Assembly: GCA_022823105.1 (NCBI GenBank)
Contig: JAJDXU010000127.1
Coordinates: 1 to 18,418, forward strand
Length of the DNA stretch: 18,418 nucleotides
Reading direction: 5' to 3'
Origin: Dehalococcoidia bacterium
GTDB lineage: Bacteria; Chloroflexota; Dehalococcoidia; Lucifugimonadales; UBA3495
Shown here piece by piece: positions 14,169 to 18,418 of the stretch. The notes below the pieces were generated by a model, which did not search any database, was not told where the DNA came from, and was given only the letters and a program-made list of their open reading frames with translations. The position numbers and the translations under genes were made by a program. How positions within the stretch are numbered: position 1 is the stretch's first letter; each line of letters opens with the position of its first letter.

Positions 14169-14810
14169 ATGCGCTTGGCCAGCATTGAACAGGGTCTGGC
14201 AGACCTCAGGGCGGGTAAGTTCCTCATCGTGGTCGATGACGAAGACCGCGAAAATGAGGGCGACCTCGTTATGCCCGCCGAATTCGTCACCGCTGAGTCC
14301 GTCAATTTCATGGTCACCCATGCCCGGGGTCAACTCTGCATGCCCATGATGGCGGAGCGGCTTAACCAACTCGACATTCCGATGCTGCCCAGCCGCAACT
14401 CCGATTCCTCAATGCCCACCGCGTTCACCATGCCGGTCGACTATTCCATCGACACCTCCACCGGCATCTCCGCCGACGACCGCGCCGCCACCATCCGCGC
14501 CCTCATCGACCCGGCCGCTCGGCCCCAGGATTTCATCCAGCCCGGCCACCTGTTCCCCCTCCGCTACCACGAGGGTGGTGTCCTTGTCCGCGCCGGTCAT
14601 ACTGAGGCCATCGTCGATCTGTGCCGCTTGGCCGGCCTGTATCCCGCCGGCGTGGTCTGCGAGATCATGAAGGAAGACGGCAGTATGGCACGCCTCCCGG
14701 ACTTGATCCCGCTCGCCAGGGATTTCTCTTTGAACATCCTGTCCATCGCGGACCTCATCGCCTACCGTCGCAAACACGATCCCGAACCCGCGGGCTCGCC
14801 GGACAGCTGA
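14169..14810 (+). CDS. ribB: 3,4-dihydroxy-2-butanone 4-phosphate synthase (first copy, stand-alone)
   Basis: 213 aa; forms the four-carbon unit of riboflavin from ribulose-5-phosphate. Seen: FLIVVDDEDRENEGDL (metal and phosphate binding), HARGQLCMPM, the flexible loop region TSTGISADDRAATI, PGHLFPLRYHEGGVLVRAGHTEA and CEIMKEDGSMAR. All catalytic blocks look intact. The gene has an in-frame TGA at 14163, so the ATG at 14169 is its first start; the ribosome site is poor. It is a close relative of the N-terminal half of the RibBA protein encoded 96 nt downstream, so there are two DHBP synthase domains in tandem. Confidence 0.92.
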   Translation: MRLASIEQGLADLRAGKFLIVVDDEDRENEGDLVMPAEFVTAESVNFMVTHARGQLCMPMMAERLNQLDIPMLPSRNSDSSMPTAFTMPVDYSIDTSTGISADDRAATIRALIDPAARPQDFIQPGHLFPLRYHEGGVLVRAGHTEAIVDLCRLAGLYPAGVVCEIMKEDGSMARLPDLIPLARDFSLNILSIADLIAYRRKHDPEPAGSPDS

Positions 14811-14836
14811 CGGGCCCTGGCAGCGCAACATCGCCC

Positions 14837-14864
14837 TTGGACGGCGGCCGTTTCATGCTAAACT
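14837..14864 (+). promoter_or_regulatory. Possible internal promoter before ribBA
   Basis: TTGGAC (14837-14842) and TAAACT (14859-14864) are 16 bp apart in the 96-nt gap before ribBA; TTG is kept in the -35 and 4/6 bases in the -10. It is a moderate match in a gap where no riboswitch fold is visible. If used, ribBA could be expressed apart from ribDEB. Confidence 0.3.
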
Positions 14865-14906
14865 GCCACCTTACCCGGCAATTCAATCGAACACCCTGGA
14901 GGAACG

Positions 14907-16139
14907 ATGCCCCTGTGTAGCCTCGATGAGGCGCTGGAAGACCTCTCTTCCGGAAAGTTTGTCATCGTTGTCGACGACGAGAGCAGGGAAAACGAAGGCG
15001 ACCTGTTCCTGTTCGCAGAGCACGCCAACCCAGCCTCCATCAACTTCATGGTCACCCACGCCCGTGGCCTGGTCTGTGTCCCCATGTTGGAGGACCGCCT
15101 TGAGGAACTCCGAATCCCTCTCCTCCGCAGCCGCAACTCGCCGTCCTCTCAGCCTACGGCCTTCACCACCTCCGTGGACTACAAGATCGGAACCTCAACC
15201 GGCGTTTCCGCCTACGACCGCTGTGCCACCATCCGGGCCCTGATCGACCCTGCGTCGCGGCCCGAGGATTTCGTTCACCCAGGCCATCTCTTCCCCTTGC
15301 AGGCCAACGCCGGCGGCGTTCTCCGGCGGCCCGGCCACACCGAAGCCGTCGTTGACCTGAGCCAGCGCGCCGGCGCATACCCCGCTGGCGTCATCTGCGA
15401 GATCATGAACTCTGACGGCACCATGGCTCGCATGCCCGAGCTTGAAAATTTCGCCGCCCAGCACGACCTCAAGATATTCAGCATCGCCCAACTGATCGCG
15501 CACCGACGCATGAGTGAAACCCTCGTGTCCCGCGTGGCCGAGGCCAACCTGCCCACCAGGCACGGTATCGCCCGCCTCATCGGCTACAACAGCAGCATAG
15601 ACAGCGGCGAGCACGCCGCCCTTGTGGTCGGAGATTGGCAACCCGGCGACGAGGTCCTGGTCAGGGTCCACAGCGAATGTCTCACCGGCGACGCCTTCGG
15701 CAGCCTGAAATGCGATTGCGGCGAGCAGCTGGACATGGCCATCCGGATGATGTTTGAAAACGGCTCCGGAGCCCTCATCTATCTCCGTCAGGAGGGCCGC
15801 GGCATCGGTTTGCACAACAAGATCCGCGCCTACGCGCTACAGGACGACGGCATGGACACCATCGAGGCCAACGTCGCACTGGGTTTCCAGCCCGACGAGC
15901 GCAAGTACGATCTGGCCGTCCAGATCATGCGGGACTTGAACATCTCCCGCGCCCGCCTGGTTACCAACAACCCTCACAAGATGGCCGGCATCAGCGGATT
16001 GGGCGTCGAGATTACCGACCGCGTCAGCCTCACAGTGGCCCCCAACGAGCTCAACGCCGGCTACATGCGCACCAAGCGCGAGCACATGGGCCACCTGATC
16101 TCGCCCCTCCGGCCCAGCCCCCCGGACCTCGCCGGCTGA
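14907..16139 (+). CDS. ribBA: Bifunctional DHBP synthase / GTP cyclohydrolase II
   Basis: 410 aa with two fused enzymes opening both branches of riboflavin synthesis. The N-terminal half (about 1-200) is DHBP synthase: FVIVVDDESRENEGDL, HARGLVCVPM, TSTGVSAYDRCATI, PGHLFPLQANAGGVL, GHTEAVVDL. The C-terminal half (about 205-400) is GTP cyclohydrolase II: VRVHSECLTGDAFGSLKCDC with three zinc cysteines spaced as in E. coli RibA, YLRQEGRGIGLHNKIRAYALQ, and VTNNPHK. No key residue is seen to be lost in either half. GGAGG at 14898-14902 precedes the ATG by 4 nt. It ends the series and is followed by a palindromic terminator. Confidence 0.95.
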   Translation: MPLCSLDEALEDLSSGKFVIVVDDESRENEGDLFLFAEHANPASINFMVTHARGLVCVPMLEDRLEELRIPLLRSRNSPSSQPTAFTTSVDYKIGTSTGVSAYDRCATIRALIDPASRPEDFVHPGHLFPLQANAGGVLRRPGHTEAVVDLSQRAGAYPAGVICEIMNSDGTMARMPELENFAAQHDLKIFSIAQLIAHRRMSETLVSRVAEANLPTRHGIARLIGYNSSIDSGEHAALVVGDWQPGDEVLVRVHSECLTGDAFGSLKCDCGEQLDMAIRMMFENGSGALIYLRQEGRGIGLHNKIRAYALQDDGMDTIEANVALGFQPDERKYDLAVQIMRDLNISRARLVTNNPHKMAGISGLGVEITDRVSLTVAPNELNAGYMRTKREHMGHLISPLRPSPPDLAG

Positions 16140-16167
16140 AGCGCCAGCACCCGCCAATAACCGTGTA

Positions 16168-16200
16168 GGGGCAGGTTTGAAACCTGCCCCGCACTTTTTT
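16168..16200 (+). terminator. Palindromic terminator between ribBA and prfB
   Basis: GGGGCAGGTTT (16168-16178) and AAACCTGCCCC (16180-16190) are perfect inverses around a single G, followed by CAC and six T (16195-16200). It fits a + strand terminator for ribBA. The palindrome can fold on either strand, so it may also shield the convergent prfB message, but the T-tract serves only the + strand. Similar GGGGCAGGTTT palindromes are known to me as dispersed intergenic repeats in some Chloroflexota genomes. Confidence 0.78.
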
Positions 16201-16220
16201 GTCTCGTGTCTACGAGCAGG

Positions 16221-17328
16221 TCAGTCGTCGTCCCCCAGCTTGCTCACCAGGTACGCCTCGATGAACCCGTCGATGCCGCCGGCCAACACCGCGTCCGTGT
16301 TTCCCGATTGGTAGTCCGTCCGGTGGTCCTTCACTGACTTGTACGGGTGCAGCACGTAGCTCCGGATCTGGTTGCCCCATTCGGCCGACACCCGCTCGCC
16401 CCTCAGGTTCGAAATCTCCTGCTCACGTTCCGCCTCCCGCAACGCCAGCAACTTGGCCCGCAGGATCCTCATCGCGTAATCCCGGTTCTGGTGCTGCGAC
16501 CGCTCCGTCTGGCAGGACACTACGAGCCCCGACGGCAGGTGCGTCAGCCGCACCGCCGACGCCACCTTCTGCACGTTCTGACCACCCGGCCCGCTGGACC
16601 GGAAAAAGTCCATCTTGAGATCCTCCGGCCTGATCTCCACCTCCGAATCGTCATCCACCACCGCCGGCAGCACCTCCACCCGGGCGAACGATGTCTGTCG
16701 CCGACGCGCCGGGTCAAAGGGCGACATCCGAACCAGCCGGTGCACTCCCACCTCCGCATTGAGATAGCCGAACGCGTGCTGCCCCCCTATCTCCATCGTG
16801 CTGGTGCGCAGCCCTGCTTCGTCGCCGTACGCCGTGTCCAGCACCTGCACGGGTCGCCCGTCGGCGGTTGCCCACCCTGCGTACATCCCCGTCAGCATCT
16901 CCACCCAGTCGTGCGAGTCCGTGCCGCCCGCCCCCGAATGGATGGTCAGAATCGCCGGCCGGTCGTCGTACGGCCCCGACAGCGTCAACTCCATCTCGGC
17001 CCGGGCCAGCCGGCTGGACACATCATCCGCCTCGGCGGTCAGTTCATCTTCCAGGCTATCGTCATCGTTCTCAATGGCAAGCTCGGTCAGCTCCACCAGG
17101 TCGCCAACTTGCGATTGCAGTCCCCGCCACCGATCAACCGATTGCTGCAACTTGCCCAATTCCTGCATCTTCCGCTGGGCGGACGCGGGGTCGTCCCAGA
17201 ATCCGGCGACCGCTGCCTCCGTTTCCAGCTCGGAAATCGATTTCTCCCTGCCGGCAAGGTCAAAGACGCTCCACGACCGCTTCTAGTTTGACGGCCATTT
17301 CGGCAAGTCGCTGGCTGAGTTCATCCAT
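16221..17328 (-). CDS. prfB: Peptide chain release factor 2, with +1 programmed frameshift
   Basis: RF2 ends translation at UGA and UAA. The frame that reaches the stop at 16221 codes for 346 residues from the shift site on. A short upstream frame from ATG 17328 encodes 22 residues (MDELSQRLAEMAVKLEAVVE-RL) and hits TGA at 17262-17260; slipping one base gives DLAGREKSISELETEAAVAGF, exactly the family sequence. The full protein is 368 aa, normal for RF2. Also seen: GGTDSHDW, the stop-codon recognition tripeptide SPF (VRMSPFDPARRRQTSF) and the hydrolysis motif GPGGQNVQK. Low RF2 lets the ribosome shift, so the protein controls its own level. AGGAG lies 9 nt before the ATG; a perfect -10 box lies at 17384-17389. 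It is convergent with ribBA and divergent from thrS. Confidence 0.95.
17259..17274 (-). promoter_or_regulatory. prfB programmed +1 frameshift site
   Basis: On the - strand the sequence reads GTGGAG-CGT-CTT-TGA-C. CTT (17265-17263) is the slip codon and TGA (17262-17260) the zero-frame stop; skipping one base resumes at GAC. A Shine-Dalgarno-like GTGGAG lies 3 nt before CTT, the same spacing as AGGGGG in E. coli prfB, so all three known elements of the mechanism are present. Confidence 0.93.
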
Positions 17329-17383
17329 TTCCCGTCGCTCCTGTGTGTCGCGGCGCTCACGCCGCCGTTATCGTGCAGGAACA

Positions 17384-17389
17384 ATTATA
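17384..17389 (-). promoter_or_regulatory. Consensus -10 box of prfB
   Basis: A perfect TATAAT on the - strand (17389-17384), 56 nt before the prfB ATG, preceded by TG. No good -35 hexamer is visible at 16-18 bp. It lies in the 184-nt intergenic region shared with the divergent thrS. Confidence 0.45.
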
Positions 17390-17454
17390 CATCGCCCCCT
17401 CGCCAACGAATCCTCTCCGCCCCGAGCCGAAACCGCCCGGTCTGACTCATGGGC

Positions 17455-17460
17455 TATAAT
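17455..17460 (+). promoter_or_regulatory. Consensus -10 box of thrS
   Basis: A perfect TATAAT 53 nt before the thrS ATG, without a recognisable -35. It is back to back with the prfB -10 box 66 nt away. No T-box leader or other attenuator is seen in the short leader. Confidence 0.42.
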
Positions 17461-17512
17461 GATTTCGAACCTCAATCCCGAACCCAAACCACCCTCAGGC
17501 AGGTAGTTCTCA

Positions 17513-18418
17513 ATGCTCGACCACGGAACCCCCGAACACGCCGTCGATGACCCCATCGAATCATTGCGCCACCGGATGCGTCATTCCGCCGCCCACGTGA
17601 TGGCCGACGCCGTCCTGCAGCTCTTCCCCGAGGCCAAGGTCGCCATCGGCCCACCCACCGCCGACGGTTTCTACTACGATTTCGAGGTCGAACGGCCATT
17701 CACGCCTGAGGACCTGGAGCGCATCGAGGCGCTGATGCTCGACACCATCAAGTCCGACGCCCCCTTTGTACGCGAGGAGCTGGACCGGGCATCCGCCCAG
17801 TCCATGTTCTCCACCCAGCCTTTCAAGCAGGAGATCATCGACGACCTGCCCGATGAGACCACCCTGAGCATCTACCGCCACGGCGAGTTCACGGATCTGT
17901 GCCAGGGACCCCACGTCACCAGCACCGGCGAGATCACCGCCGTCAAACTCCTGCACACCGCCGGAGCCTACTGGCGCGGCGACGAGAACCGCCCCATGCT
18001 CCAGCGCATCTACGGCACCGCCTTCGAGTCGCGAGACGAACTCGAAGCCCACCTGGAGCGACTCGCTGAGGCGGAACGACGCGATCACCGCACCTTGGGC
18101 CGCCAGCTCAACCTGTTCACCGTCCACGATGAGATCGGTCCCGGCCTCATCGTATGGCACCCCAGGGGCGGTGTGATGCGCTCCCTCATCGAGGACTACT
18201 GGCGCGATATCCACTACCGCCGCGGCTACAACATCGTGTACTCGCCACACATCGGGCGCGCCCGCCTCTGGCAGACCAGCGGTCACCTCGATTTCTACCG
18301 CGACAGCATGTACGCCCCAATGGAAATCGACGAGCAGGAATACTTCCTCAAGCCGATGAACTGCCCCTTCCACATCCATATCTACCGCTCGGCCCTTCGC
18401 AGCTACCGCGAACTCCCC
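17513..18418 (+). CDS. thrS: Threonyl-tRNA synthetase, TGS-less form (partial, runs off the window)
   Basis: 302 codons are visible; the frame continues past the end. Seen: editing domain motif H24-x3-H28 in MRHSAAHVM and the matching C130-x3-H134 in DLCQGPH; FYYDFEVERPFTPEDLE; GPGLIVWHPRGGVMR (class II motif 1 region); SPHIGRARLWQTSGHLDFY; and MNCPFHIHIYRS with the zinc Cys284. Compared with E. coli ThrRS (H73/H77, C182/H186, C334) every landmark is shifted by about 50 residues, so the protein lacks the N-terminal TGS domain. The start is ATG 17513 with AGGT 9 nt upstream; an earlier start is not supported, because the leader holds the promoter. It attaches threonine to tRNA(Thr) and removes misattached serine. 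The C-terminal anticodon-binding domain is outside the window. Confidence 0.94.
   Translation, partial: MLDHGTPEHAVDDPIESLRHRMRHSAAHVMADAVLQLFPEAKVAIGPPTADGFYYDFEVERPFTPEDLERIEALMLDTIKSDAPFVREELDRASAQSMFSTQPFKQEIIDDLPDETTLSIYRHGEFTDLCQGPHVTSTGEITAVKLLHTAGAYWRGDENRPMLQRIYGTAFESRDELEAHLERLAEAERRDHRTLGRQLNLFTVHDEIGPGLIVWHPRGGVMRSLIEDYWRDIHYRRGYNIVYSPHIGRARLWQTSGHLDFYRDSMYAPMEIDEQEYFLKPMNCPFHIHIYRSALRSYRELP

Noticed and set aside
14811..14906. FMN riboswitch before ribBA or elsewhere in the riboflavin series
   Set aside because: No match to the conserved FMN aptamer core was found in the gaps before ribD, ribB or ribBA, all of which are short.
17561..18379. - strand frame opposite thrS
   Set aside because: The thrS frame has editing and catalytic motifs through the whole stretch.
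1..18418. CRISPR arrays, tRNA or rRNA genes, prophage, toxin-antitoxin or defence genes
   Set aside because: No regular direct repeats, no cloverleaf with a matching acceptor stem, and no relevant protein motifs were found by eye; a small RNA could still be missed.

Overview
The window looks like an ordinary chromosomal segment of a high-GC bacterium. It is most probably a Chloroflexota member of the Dehalococcoidia/SAR202 type. That placement is an inference from a family-5 transporter lipoprotein with a long Pro/Ala linker, a threonyl-tRNA synthetase without the TGS domain, an F420/flavin-type PPOX protein, an EndoQ-type PHP nuclease, and GC-rich intergenic hairpin repeats. No marker gene in the window proves it.

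Layout. Positions 1-139 are the tail of an insertion sequence (end of a DDE transposase). A promoter then leads into a + strand transporter operon (307-4083): an oligopeptide/dipeptide-type lipoprotein and two permeases, without ATPase genes, closed by a strong hairpin terminator. A - strand block follows (4141-8439): selA, then, after a gap with a mobile-looking hairpin repeat, an alpha/beta-hydrolase, an EndoQ-like PHP nuclease and rimI. The last three are tightly packed and probably one operon. A - strand PPOX gene with a TTG start (8691-9110) is separated by a degraded transposase relic (about 9200-9360) from + strand genes: a 68-aa membrane protein and an acyl-CoA dehydrogenase.

A + strand series (11048-16139) then runs SIMPL-domain protein, dCTP deaminase, ribD, ribE, ribB and ribBA. 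It supplies the GTP, ribulose-5-phosphate, deaminase/reductase and riboflavin synthase steps of riboflavin synthesis, with two DHBP synthase domains in tandem but no lumazine synthase (ribH). A palindromic terminator separates it from the convergent prfB (16221-17328), which carries the classical +1 programmed frameshift at CTT TGA C. prfB is divergent from thrS (17513 to the window end), whose protein lacks the N-terminal TGS domain.

No CRISPR array, tRNA, rRNA, prophage or defence cassette was seen. The most interesting points are a Ser-to-Glu change at the nucleophile elbow of the hydrolase, the pair of related transposase fragments 9 kb apart, the in-frame evidence for the prfB recoding site, the bacterial EndoQ homologue in an operon, the doubled DHBP synthase without ribH, and an acyl-CoA dehydrogenase with a relocated or missing catalytic base.
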